Shown: positions 1 to 6,881 of the stretch, piece after piece
Layout of the letters: every line of letters starts with the position of its first letter
How positions within the stretch are numbered: position 1 is the first letter of the stretch
DNA from: Candidatus Methylomirabilis sp.
Lineage (GTDB): Bacteria > Muiribacteriota > Ozemobacteria > Ozemobacterales > Ozemobacteraceae
NCBI GenBank assembly: GCA_020722725.1
Contig: DYKG01000037.1
Coordinates: 1 to 33,688, forward strand
Reading direction: 5' to 3'
DNA: 33,688 nucleotides
Notes under the pieces: generated by a model
The model's input: only the letters and a program-made list of their open reading frames with translations
Told to the model about the DNA's origin: nothing
Databases searched by the model: none
Position numbers and translations under genes: made by a program

Positions 1-54
1 AACGGGTGGCCGGATTAAATCAGAATGACTGGCCGGATTTCGCCAGAATACGCA
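1..54. mobile_element. Terminal repeats of an IS21-family-like insertion sequence (partial, at window edge)
   Basis: Two copies of TGGCCGGATT-N4-CAGAAT start at 7 and 30, a 23-base period. Read from the right, the block begins TGCG (54 to 51), fitting the 5'-TG...CA-3' ends of IS21 elements. Multiple terminal repeats of this kind are typical of that family. Position 54 is also where the adjacent transposase reading frame stops resembling a transposase, which independently supports it as the element boundary. The rest of the element lies outside the window, so the IstA/IstB genes cannot be seen and the family call is by end structure only. Confidence 0.6.
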
Positions 55-126
55 TTTGCCGTGGCGAAAGCCTTGTTGGGCGTAATACACGGGGTCTTTT
101 GAGTTTTTATCGTAGTAGAGTTTCAT
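55..126 (-). pseudogene. 5' fragment of an IS1634/IS4-type transposase gene, interrupted
   Basis: On the minus strand an ATG at 126-124 opens 24 codons beginning MKLYYDKNSKDPVYYAQQGF and ending RHGK. This resembles the N-terminus common in IS1634-type (DDE, IS4 superfamily) transposases. At position 54 the frame runs into the IS21-like terminal repeats and becomes unrelated sequence. The catalytic region is absent from the window, so this is either the front end of a transposase gene disrupted by a second element or a stub left after deletion. The assignment rests on a short N-terminal match remembered from the family and has not been searched. Confidence 0.55.
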
Positions 127-390
127 GCCTCTATGATAACACAAAAAAGCAAAAATTACAACACCATACAACAAAATAAATGCGAAAACTTGACAAAAAA
201 AATAGCCCACGATCAGGCTTCTAGGAGAAAAAAAGTTTTTTAACTGTCAAACTCCCGGTACAATACCCTTCAAACGGATTTTTCTCAACGATTAGGGCAA
301 TTGGGAATAAATGCTTTGAAAAAATGATGAAATCTTTGATCAATACATGTTTTTATCGCTCACCGAGAATTGCTGGGAAAAATTTACCCC
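127..390. other. Non-coding, AT-rich stretch upstream of the transposase fragment
   Basis: No ORF with a plausible start and ribosome site is visible on either strand. The part nearest the transposase fragment (127-270) probably contains its leader and the outer end of that element. The sequence around 240-256, which includes CTGTCAAACTCCC, is a possible element terminus, but no partner repeat is in the window to confirm it. Nothing else recognisable is seen. Confidence 0.4.
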
Positions 391-420
391 TTGGTGTACC
401 GCACGCAAAATTGTTATAAT
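391..420 (+). promoter_or_regulatory. Extended -10 promoter for the candidate small RNA
   Basis: A perfect TATAAT (415-420) is preceded by TG at 412-413, giving the extended -10 form TGTTATAAT. A weak -35 match, TTGGTG, lies at 391-396 with 18-base spacing. It points rightward, and no ORF begins within the next 400 bases on the plus strand, so the expected product is an untranslated RNA starting near 427. Confidence 0.6.
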
Positions 421-426
421 GTGAGT

Positions 427-567
427 GTAAAGTGAATTTTTTCGTGCAGTGCTTTTCTCACGCCGGGACAAAGTGAGAGGCCGCAGAAAAACAACAACTT
501 AGATAGACCCATCAGAGAAGAGAGAGCTCTGAGTCAGGTTATATGAGGCCTTCGGTCTCTTTTTTTT
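427..567 (+). ncRNA. Candidate structured small RNA (about 140 nt), family not recognised
   Basis: Between a strong extended -10 promoter and a Rho-independent terminator lies about 140 nt without an ORF. Three hairpins can be drawn. TCTCAC (456-461) pairs with GTGAGA (473-478), extendable by G-U pairs. TCAGAG (512-517) pairs with CTCTGA (527-532) across a 9-nt purine loop. The terminator stem is the third. A single-stranded A-rich linker (486-500) separates the first two. The terminator polarity is rightward only, so it does not serve the converging minus-strand gene that ends at 566. It does not match the conserved cores I know for 6S, SRP, tmRNA, RNase P or common riboswitches. It could also be a leader left without its gene. 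Confidence 0.45.
545..567 (+). terminator. Rho-independent terminator of the small RNA
   Basis: GAGGCC (545-550) pairs with GGTCTC (554-559) across a TTC loop with one G-U pair, followed directly by eight T residues (560-567). On the minus strand the stem is not followed by a T run, so it works rightward. Confidence 0.75.
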
Positions 568-808
568 AGGGCCGATACCAGTCGTGTCCGGGTTTATGCT
601 CACGGAATATGCAGGCATCAACTGCGCATGGCGACTTCAAAATTGCATAGCGACTGCAGTTTTTGCATTCAGGCTGAAGAACATTTCGGATAACTTTTTC
701 GTTACTCATTTCTGCCTCCTGGGATAATGCATCTACTTTTATTATCGGCATTTGTCTGCCAATGTTTAAGTTTGTTTGCCTTCGTTGCCGTCTATGGCTT
801 TTTCCCAT
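566..808 (-). CDS. Tiny Cys-rich hypothetical protein downstream of prfC
   Basis: This 80-codon frame starts 13 bases after the prfC stop with AGGAGG four bases before the ATG. A second, better placed AGGAGG (five bases before) precedes an internal ATG at 709, giving a 47-aa protein starting MSNEKVIRNV. I consider the shorter form at least as likely, because its sequence is compact while the first 33 residues of the long form are basic and low in structure. The C-terminal part has four cysteines (CKNC, then SPC and DAC) and ends in KPGHDWYRP, which could be a small metal-binding knuckle. No family recognised. It is probably cotranscribed with prfC. Confidence 0.5.
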   Translation of the reverse strand: MGKSHRRQRRQTNLNIGRQMPIIKVDALSQEAEMSNEKVIRNVLQPECKNCSRYAILKSPCAVDACIFREHKPGHDWYRP

Positions 809-821
809 GCATCCTCCTGAC

Positions 822-2408
822 TCAGATATTTTCGCGGGTTTCGTTGAAAATAATTTCCGGCCACTCCTTCATGATGTAGTTTAACCGCCATTTATCTGGC
901 GCAAGAAAAGTCAACGCCTCGGCAGAATCGGTGGCCAGGCTGGTTTTATAACGTTTTTTGAATTCTTCAAGCTTAGCCGGATTTTCACTGGCGATCCAAC
1001 GGGCGGTCGAGAATTCTACCGGGCTATAAATGGCATCAACACCATATTCTTCTTTCAGTCGCGAAATCGTTACGTCGAACTGCAGTGTGCCTACTGCACC
1101 AAGAATAAAATCGTTGCCCAGTAACGGTCTGAAAACCTGAACCGCACCTTCTTCAGAAAGCTGCAGCAACCCTTTGTGCAGCTGTTTCGATTTAAGCGGA
1201 TTTTTTAAAATTACCGATTTGAAAATTTCCGGGGCAAAGCTGGGTATTCCCGTGAATTTAAGCGGTTCTTTGAGGGAAAAAGTGTCGCCAATCTTGATCG
1301 TGCCGCGATTGTGAATGCCAATGATGTCGCCTGGATAAGCTTCTTCGATATTCTGGCGATCCTGAGCCATAAAGATGGTTGCGTTAGCAAAAGAGACTTC
1401 TTTTCCGAGGCGGTGGTGAATGACCTTCATGCCGCGGGTAAATTTGCCTGAGCAGATTCTGACGAAGGCGATGCGGTCACGATGCGCCGGGTCCATATTT
1501 GCCTGAATTTTGAAGGCAAACCCGGAAAAATCCGGTTCATAAGGTGAAACCAGGCGAGTTTCGGTAGGCCTCGGCGTGGGCGGGGGCGAAAGTTCAACAA
1601 AAGCATCTAACAGCTCCTGAACACCGAAATTGTTAAGAGCGCTGCCAAAAAATACCGGGGTCTGATTGCCTCTGAGATAATGGTCCAGCTGGAACGGACT
1701 TGCAGCACCGTGTAGCAGCTCGATATCATCACGCAGTTCACCTGCCTGGTAGCCCAGTAGCTCATCGATCTTCGGGTCATCCAGACCCTTTATTACCACA
1801 GTATCTTGCGGGCGTCTTGCCTGGCCGGCCCTGAACAATACAAGTTCCTGGCGATATATGTTATAAACCCCGCGAAAGCTTTTTCCCATGCCTATTGGCC
1901 AGGAAAGAGGCGCACATTCAAGCTGCAGCTTGTCTTCGATCTCCTGCAGCAGGTCGAGGGGCGCACGGCCTTCGCGATCGAGTTTGTTGATAAAGGTAAT
2001 AATCGGGGTATTACGCATTCGGCAGATCGACATCAGTTTTTCTGTCTGTGTTTCAACGCCTTTTACACTGTCAATAACCATTAAAGCACTGTCAACTGCA
2101 GTCAAAACCCGGTATGTATCTTCAGAGAAATCCTGGTGGCCCGGGGTATCAAGCAGGTTCACCTCAAAATCACGATAGTCGAACTTCATGACTGAGGTGG
2201 TAACCGAAATACCGCGTTCCTGCTCGATTTTCATCCAGTCACTGGTTGCATGGCGATCGGCTTTGCGGGCCTTGATCGCGCCAGCCATTTGAATTGCGCC
2301 GCCAAACAGCAGAAGCTTTTCAGTAAGCGTTGTTTTACCGGCATCAGGATGGCTGATAATGCCAAAACACCGTCTTCGATTAACTTCTTTCTCGTTGAAC
2401 TTCTGCAT
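822..2408 (-). CDS. prfC: Peptide chain release factor 3 (RF3)
   Basis: RF3 is a ribosome-binding GTPase that recycles RF1/RF2 after termination. The 528-aa product (family about 529) has the G1 motif HPDAGKTT, the switch region with [10 protein letters not shown], the G3 motif DTPGHQDF and the G4 motif NKLD, followed by the RF3-specific domains II and III ending near the TAPDKWRL-like segment (here [10 protein letters not shown]). A TTG could extend the frame to 2447, but the ATG at 2408 has AGGAG seven bases upstream and gives the family-typical N-terminus, so I start there. All GTPase motifs look intact. The downstream tiny Cys-rich gene is close enough to be in the same transcript. Confidence 0.95.
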   Translation of the reverse strand: MQKFNEKEVNRRRCFGIISHPDAGKTTLTEKLLLFGGAIQMAGAIKARKADRHATSDWMKIEQERGISVTTSVMKFDYRDFEVNLLDTPGHQDFSEDTYRVLTAVDSALMVIDSVKGVETQTEKLMSICRMRNTPIITFINKLDREGRAPLDLLQEIEDKLQLECAPLSWPIGMGKSFRGVYNIYRQELVLFRAGQARRPQDTVVIKGLDDPKIDELLGYQAGELRDDIELLHGAASPFQLDHYLRGNQTPVFFGSALNNFGVQELLDAFVELSPPPTPRPTETRLVSPYEPDFSGFAFKIQANMDPAHRDRIAFVRICSGKFTRGMKVIHHRLGKEVSFANATIFMAQDRQNIEEAYPGDIIGIHNRGTIKIGDTFSLKEPLKFTGIPSFAPEIFKSVILKNPLKSKQLHKGLLQLSEEGAVQVFRPLLGNDFILGAVGTLQFDVTISRLKEEYGVDAIYSPVEFSTARWIASENPAKLEEFKKRYKTSLATDSAEALTFLAPDKWRLNYIMKEWPEIIFNETRENI

Positions 2409-2611
2409 AATGTGGCTCCTGCTGTTTTCTGGCTGAAAATGACGCAAGCACTATACATGATTAATCACGACAGGTCAAATTTGCTGCTGGCTTACAATTC
2501 TCAGTATTCAAGGCTAATCTTGCAAATAAACCCGCCGATTGCAGCTCTGGCCGGAAGAAAGCTTTTGGGGCTGTAAATTACAGCTCCTTGGATTTGATCA
2601 ACCTTTCCGGG

Positions 2612-3016
2612 TTAAGCCGCCAGGTCAATCTGGGTTTCAGCCATGCGCTTGATCTGCATTGCTTCGGTCAGCCAGACACGATTGGGGTTTGAAAAGACCG
2701 GTGGCATGATTGCATCGTTAATCACCTGATTAGCCATTGTCAGGGTTTTCTCAGGGTTGCCCGGAATAACCCTCAGATTAACGGGCTGTGGCTGCATTAC
2801 CGACTGTCCGTCAACGTAACGGTACTGGTCTACCGGTGAAAGCTTCTGCATCTCGCTTAAAGCCGGTTTCTGTGCTTTGGTTGTTGAAGTCCTCTCTTCA
2901 GCGTTTTCTCTCTCTTTCTCCCTGATTTTGCCAGGTTCATTTGCCAATGGATCGGCAAGAAACGAATTACGATCAGAAAGAACCGATAGACCCGAATTTG
3001 CACGATTGATGATCAT
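2612..3016 (-). CDS. SprA-related protein lacking the metalloprotease motif
   Basis: The 134-aa product resembles the C-terminal half of the SprA-related (putative metalloprotease CJM1_0395) family. YRYVDGQSV, then VNLRVIPGNPEKTL, then INDAIMPP and the closing AMQIKRMAETQIDLAA follow the order of the family's YEYxxGPDG, DTSPVxGDPExTI, RRAALAPAxPS and QAxxMExxA segments. The HExxH zinc motif normally just upstream of this region is absent. The region in its place is a charged linker (EKERENAEERTSTTKAQ). An upstream GTG at 3076 is possible but has no ribosome site. The ATG at 3016 has a weak AAGG. The function is unknown, and loss of the active site suggests a structural role or decay. Confidence 0.6.
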   Translation of the reverse strand: MIINRANSGLSVLSDRNSFLADPLANEPGKIREKERENAEERTSTTKAQKPALSEMQKLSPVDQYRYVDGQSVMQPQPVNLRVIPGNPEKTLTMANQVINDAIMPPVFSNPNRVWLTEAMQIKRMAETQIDLAA

Positions 3017-3089
3017 ATTTGCACTACCTTGTTGTTTTATGTCTGTTGATGTTTCTATCGGATTTTTCACGGCCACAGCTTAACGAAAG

Positions 3090-3120
3090 TTGCTCAGCCA
3101 GGGATGGTTTATGATAAAAT
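3090..3120 (+). promoter_or_regulatory. Possible promoter for the M18 aminopeptidase gene
   Basis: TTGCTC (3090-3095) and TAAAAT (3115-3120) or TATGAT (3110-3115) lie just upstream of the aminopeptidase start. Spacing (19 or 14) is outside the optimum for either pairing, so this is only a suggestion. Confidence 0.25.
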
Positions 3121-3147
3121 CATAGAAAACAACCTTCGAGGTAAAAA

Positions 3148-4449
3148 ATGAAAACTGCGCGAAAATTCGCTGAGGAATTGATTGATTTCTGCTACCAGAG
3201 CCCAACTGCCTACCATGCCGTTGACCAGATCAAAGATATTCTTGAAAAAAAACGTTTTGTTGAGCTTGATGAAATCGAAAGCTGGAAGCTTAAAGCCGGG
3301 GGTAAATACTATTTTACCCGCAATGACTCAGGTCTGATCGCATTTGTCGTCGGCAGCGAAAAGCCTGAAAAAACCGGTTTCAGAATTGTGGGTGCCCACA
3401 CTGACTCCCCAGGCTTCAGAATCAAGCCCGCCCCCGAGATGCTGGCGGAAGGCAGGTATCTTCGGTTGAACACCGAAGTTTATGGCGGCCCGATTCTCAA
3501 CACCTGGCTTGATCGCCCGCTGGGAATCGCGGGACGGGTTGTTATTGCCGATAAAAAGCCGATGCAGCCTGAAAAAATGCTGGTAAACATCAACAAACCT
3601 GTTTGTGTAATTCCAAACGTATCGGTACATATGAACCCGGATATCAATTCGGGCTACACCCTGAACAAACAATCTGATACCCTGCCGTTTCTGGGCCTGG
3701 TCAAAGACCGCCTTGAAGAAAAGAACTTTCTGCTACGGCTTCTGGCAGCTGAACTCAAGATAAAAACCGAAGACATCATCGATTTTGACCTTTTTCTTTA
3801 CGATTATGCCAAAGGCTGTCTGGCCGGTGCGGCAAGTGAGCTGATTTCTGCCGGGCGCATCGACGACCTTGAGGCAGTGCACGCCGGCATCTGCGCCCTT
3901 TCAGAACTTGAAAAGCCCAAAGTTACCTGCGTTATGGCATGCTTCGACAATGAAGAAGTCGGCAGTTCAACTCAGCAGGGAGCTGATTCACAAATTCTTT
4001 TAGGAGCCCTGGAAAGAATTCTGCTGGCGCAGAAATCAGGGCGGGAAGAGCTTTTCAGGGCTCTCAGCCTTTCGTTTTTGGTTTCGGCCGACGGTGCCCA
4101 TGCGGTTCATCCCAATCTTGGTCAGAAGTGCGATCCCACATCCAGACCGACTCTGAATGGCGGAGTGGCTATCAAAATGAGTGCCAGCAAAAGCTATACT
4201 TCTGACGGATATTCGGCCGCAATTTTTGCTAAAATCTGCGAAAAAGCAGGAGTCAGAACCCAGCGCTTCGTTAATCGATCAGACATGCGCGGTGGCTCGA
4301 CTATCGGGCCCATCTCGGCAACTCATGTAAGTATTAACTCGGTTGATGTGGGGATTCCGATGCTGGCCATGCATTCTATTCGTGAACTTTGCGGCGTCGA
4401 AGACCATGCTGCCATGTTTACCGCCCTTACCAGCTTTTACCACCAATAA
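3148..4449 (+). CDS. apeB: M18-family (aspartyl-type) aminopeptidase
   Basis: M18 enzymes are cytoplasmic dodecameric zinc aminopeptidases that remove N-terminal, often acidic, residues. The 433-aa length is typical. Visible metal-site motifs are GAHTDSPGFRIKP (His84 and Asp86), CFDNEEVGSSTQQGADS (Asp267, Glu269, Glu270) and SADGAHAVHPN. The C-terminal GGSTIGP and MLAMHSIRELCG segments are also characteristic. GAGG lies six bases before the ATG. The next gene starts within ten bases of its stop, so the two are probably cotranscribed. The exact substrate preference cannot be read from sequence, and the symbol follows the common bacterial name. Confidence 0.93.
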   Translation: MKTARKFAEELIDFCYQSPTAYHAVDQIKDILEKKRFVELDEIESWKLKAGGKYYFTRNDSGLIAFVVGSEKPEKTGFRIVGAHTDSPGFRIKPAPEMLAEGRYLRLNTEVYGGPILNTWLDRPLGIAGRVVIADKKPMQPEKMLVNINKPVCVIPNVSVHMNPDINSGYTLNKQSDTLPFLGLVKDRLEEKNFLLRLLAAELKIKTEDIIDFDLFLYDYAKGCLAGAASELISAGRIDDLEAVHAGICALSELEKPKVTCVMACFDNEEVGSSTQQGADSQILLGALERILLAQKSGREELFRALSLSFLVSADGAHAVHPNLGQKCDPTSRPTLNGGVAIKMSASKSYTSDGYSAAIFAKICEKAGVRTQRFVNRSDMRGGSTIGPISATHVSINSVDVGIPMLAMHSIRELCGVEDHAAMFTALTSFYHQ

Positions 4450-4457
4450 TCTGCGCT

Positions 4458-5351
4458 GTGTTGAAAAAGCTGCTTAAAAGAATTCTCCTGGTATTTGTAA
4501 TCGGGGCAGCCATACTCGTCGTTTTTCTGGGATATCTGATCAATTTGATGATCAATCGGCCACAGTTTCTTGAACCCAGGCCTCTGGAAGACAAGGATTA
4601 CCAGGAATTCTGGGCAGTAAACGAAAATGGGCACAAGATTTTTGCCTGCTATTTCAAAAACCAGCCAGGTCAGGGAACGGTTCTGCTTTGCCATGGGCAT
4701 GGCGTATCACACGGATTGATGAACGACATGGTGGCATTTCTTCGCAAAACCGGAGTTGGCCTGATTCTTATTGATTTCAGAGCCCATGGCCGAAGTGAAG
4801 GCAAGCTCTGCACAATTGGTCTAAATGAATGGAAAGATCTGCAGGCAGTTCTTGCCGAAGCCACCAGGCTGGGCTACATTACCAATGAAACGCCAATTGC
4901 AGGATTTGGCCGTTCGATGGGGGCGGCAACCCTGATTCATTCGGCAGAGCACCTGCCTCAGATCAAAGCCTTCATTCTTGAATCGAGCTTTGAGAGACTG
5001 CGCCTGATTGCGGCGCGCGACGCGAAACACAATATCAATCTGCCCGACACCCCGCTTACCGATCTGGCTTTCTGGCTCATCGACCGCATAACCTCAACTC
5101 CATACTCACAGAACAACCCGGTGGAAAAAATTGCCAATATCGGCAATCGCCCGGCACTTCTGATACATGATGAGCTCGACCACCGGGCCAATGAAAGCGC
5201 ATTCAAGGCACTGCATGCCGCCCTGCCCAATGCTAAAACTTTCATTGCTAAAGATGCAAGACACGTTCAGGCACATAAGATTCAGCCGGAAGAATTTGAA
5301 AAAACGGTTCTACAGTTTCTTACTGAAGCGGGAATAATCAGCCAGCCTTAA
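4458..5351 (+). CDS. Membrane-anchored alpha/beta hydrolase
   Basis: The 297-aa product has one N-terminal transmembrane anchor (about residues 6-30) followed by an alpha/beta hydrolase domain. The oxyanion region is LLCHGHGVSH, the nucleophile elbow GRSMG carries Ser153, the acid is probably Asp241 in HDELDHRAN, and the base is His269 in ARHVQAH. It resembles the Bem46/YfhR-type group of anchored hydrolases, whose substrates are mostly unknown. The reading frame extends upstream into the aminopeptidase gene, but the GTG at 4458 (or TTG at 4461) just after that gene's stop is the sensible start. No clear ribosome site is seen, so translation may be coupled to the gene before it. Its stop overlaps the end of the decayed mntP on the other strand. 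Confidence 0.85.
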   Translation: MLKKLLKRILLVFVIGAAILVVFLGYLINLMINRPQFLEPRPLEDKDYQEFWAVNENGHKIFACYFKNQPGQGTVLLCHGHGVSHGLMNDMVAFLRKTGVGLILIDFRAHGRSEGKLCTIGLNEWKDLQAVLAEATRLGYITNETPIAGFGRSMGAATLIHSAEHLPQIKAFILESSFERLRLIAARDAKHNINLPDTPLTDLAFWLIDRITSTPYSQNNPVEKIANIGNRPALLIHDELDHRANESAFKALHAALPNAKTFIAKDARHVQAHKIQPEEFEKTVLQFLTEAGIISQP

Positions 5352-5742
5352 ATTGAAAGCAGTTTGAAAGCGATTATATAGAGACTCACAGCGCCGAATG
5401 TTTCGACCCGTCTGCCGAACCAGGCAGAAAGACATCGGCCCATGCATATTCCCACATAGGTCATCAATGCAGCGGTTATGCCGATAATGACCGCCGGCTT
5501 AAAAAGCGGCATCTGTGGAACCCCCCATGCCGAAGCCAACACCCAGAGCATCAATGCTTGTCGCGACCGACAGGCCAGCCAATGATCGGCATTAGAAATT
5601 GGAAAAGGCCAAAATGAAACCAGAGCCTGAAAGACGCACGCCTGCAGGGATTTCTGGTTCCAACCGCAAGCCCGACAGCAAATGCGTCACAGCCCAGAGC
5701 AAAAGCCACCCCTGCACTGAAAATTAAATCGTTAATGCTCAT
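5348..5742 (-). pseudogene. mntP: Manganese efflux pump MntP, decayed by an internal deletion and a frameshift
   Basis: Starting at the ATG at 5742, the frame encodes an MntP-like front with GCDAFAVGLAVG and FGLFQFLMPIIGW. At about 5575 it joins, in another frame, LSVATSIDALGVGFGMG, the motif that opens the second half of MntP. About 60 residues normally between these are missing. A second shift, at a run of six C (5521-5526), moves the remaining VPQMPLFKPAVIIG...AFKLLSI into a third frame. MntP exports Mn2+ through two DAxAVG-type motifs, both recognisable here. The frame breaks and lost helices mean no functional pump. An assembly error could explain the C6 shift but not the deletion. Confidence 0.85.
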
Positions 5743-5834
5743 TGGAAAAAATCGGCCTGTTTGTGTTAAAATTATTATTGAAATTAACATATTAAACCCG
5801 GTTAAACAACAGTTAACGGTCACAGGAGCGCAAG

Positions 5835-6227
5835 TTGAAGAATCCACTACTGGAAAAATGGGAAGAGCGCCTTCAGGATATTTTCGATAAAATCGACCAT
5901 ATACTTGAAGAAAAATACGGGCATCTTTATCCACTAAGACCCAACCGACCCGCACATAAACAGGGAGTCACCCCCGATGCCGATGGCCTTTTCGACCTGG
6001 GTGTTTCTTTCACCGTTGGCCTTGGCTCACAGCTTGGTCCAGGCTATGTTTTTCGGGTTAAACTTGCGACCCTGAACCGCGTACCCGAGGAACTGCAGGA
6101 ACAAATTGAAGATGAAGTGATACAGTTGTTGCAGAAAGAACTGCCGACCTATTTCCCCGGCAAAGAACTCAAAGTTGGCAGAGATGGAAAAGTTTATAAA
6201 ATTTATGGTGATCTTGACTTGAATTAA
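5835..6227 (+). CDS. Conserved-looking hypothetical protein, cytoplasmic
   Basis: The 130-aa product starts at a TTG with AGGAG six bases upstream. It has a charged helical N-terminus (KNPLLEKWEERLQDIFDKID), a Pro/Arg-rich linker, a central segment FDLGVSFTVGLGSQLGPGYVF that looks like beta strands, and a C-terminal part with GRDGKVYKIYGDLDLN. There is no signal peptide or transmembrane segment. I do not recognise the family. It is followed by a terminator at 6259-6298, so it is probably its own transcript and separate from the cyclase operon. Confidence 0.75.
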   Translation: MKNPLLEKWEERLQDIFDKIDHILEEKYGHLYPLRPNRPAHKQGVTPDADGLFDLGVSFTVGLGSQLGPGYVFRVKLATLNRVPEELQEQIEDEVIQLLQKELPTYFPGKELKVGRDGKVYKIYGDLDLN

Positions 6228-6258
6228 AAAAATCCCGGAAAACGGGCAAGGAAAAGTG

Positions 6259-6298
6259 TTCCCGGCAGTTTTCTCAAACCGCCGGGAAACTTTCTTTT
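6259..6298 (+). terminator. Rho-independent terminator after the hypothetical gene
   Basis: TTCCCGGC (6259-6266) pairs perfectly with GCCGGGAA (6281-6288) across a 14-base loop, then AC and TTTCTTTT. It separates the 5835 gene from the signalling operon that begins at 6423. Confidence 0.75.
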
Positions 6299-6422
6299 AG
6301 AAAGGCATGAAAAATTGCTTTACTAGACTGAAAATTTTAATACACTTCATTGACTGTTATCGGTTTAGAATTACTGCTTGTGTCGCTTTAGACATAGATT
6401 TGTCAGAAAGAGTTATTAATTA

Positions 6423-6881
6423 ATGAATGAAACGAATTCTGTGCAAAAACGCATAAAGTGCCCGTTTTGCGCTGAAGAGATATTACCGGATGCAAAAATC
6501 TGTCGTTTCTGTCGGTCAGATTTAACTGCCCAACCTGCCAAAAAACCCGAAGAAAGTTCGATGAGCCCTGGCAGAGCCCTGATTCTAAATCTGGTATGTC
6601 CCGGTCTGGCTGCATGGCGACTTGGTCATAGAATCAGGGGCGCAATAATTTTCACTCTGGTTATTGGTTGCCTCAGCCTTTATGCCCAGGAAATAGTTCC
6701 GGTAATCAATAAAGCAGTAAACGTCGCCGTAAGAACCGGTAACACCCGAGAGCTGAATGGCCTGACCAAAGAGCTTGAACACAACCGTTGGCTCGATCTT
6801 TCTTTTTACGTTTATGCCTACTCTTTTGTTGAATTGATTTATCTCATCAAGAATCAGGCAGGAAAAAAGAAAGATGAGTGA
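6423..6881 (+). CDS. Zinc-ribbon membrane protein, first gene of the cyclase operon
   Basis: The 152-aa product has an N-terminal zinc ribbon (CPFCAEEILPDAKICRFC, residues about 13-30) of the short type often found on bacterial membrane proteins, a linker, and hydrophobic segments at about 51-66 and 71-89 with a third near the C-terminus (LSFYVYAYSFVELIYLI). It ends in basic residues on the cytoplasmic side. Its stop overlaps the start of the giant cyclase by eight bases (6874-6881), so the two are translationally coupled. That suggests a shared complex or stoichiometry, though no function is known. The upstream ribosome site is weak (AGAG). Confidence 0.8.
   Translation: MNETNSVQKRIKCPFCAEEILPDAKICRFCRSDLTAQPAKKPEESSMSPGRALILNLVCPGLAAWRLGHRIRGAIIFTLVIGCLSLYAQEIVPVINKAVNVAVRTGNTRELNGLTKELEHNRWLDLSFYVYAYSFVELIYLIKNQAGKKKDE

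Noticed and set aside
427..567. 6S RNA, SRP RNA or a known riboswitch
   Set aside because: There is no long closed rod with a central bubble, no GGAAG-type SRP tip and no riboswitch core that I could recognise, and no gene follows on the plus strand.
4389..4457. Upstream extension of the alpha/beta hydrolase frame into the aminopeptidase gene
   Set aside because: It overlaps the aminopeptidase by 61 bases, has no ribosome site and gives an Arg/Cys-rich N-terminus unlike the family.
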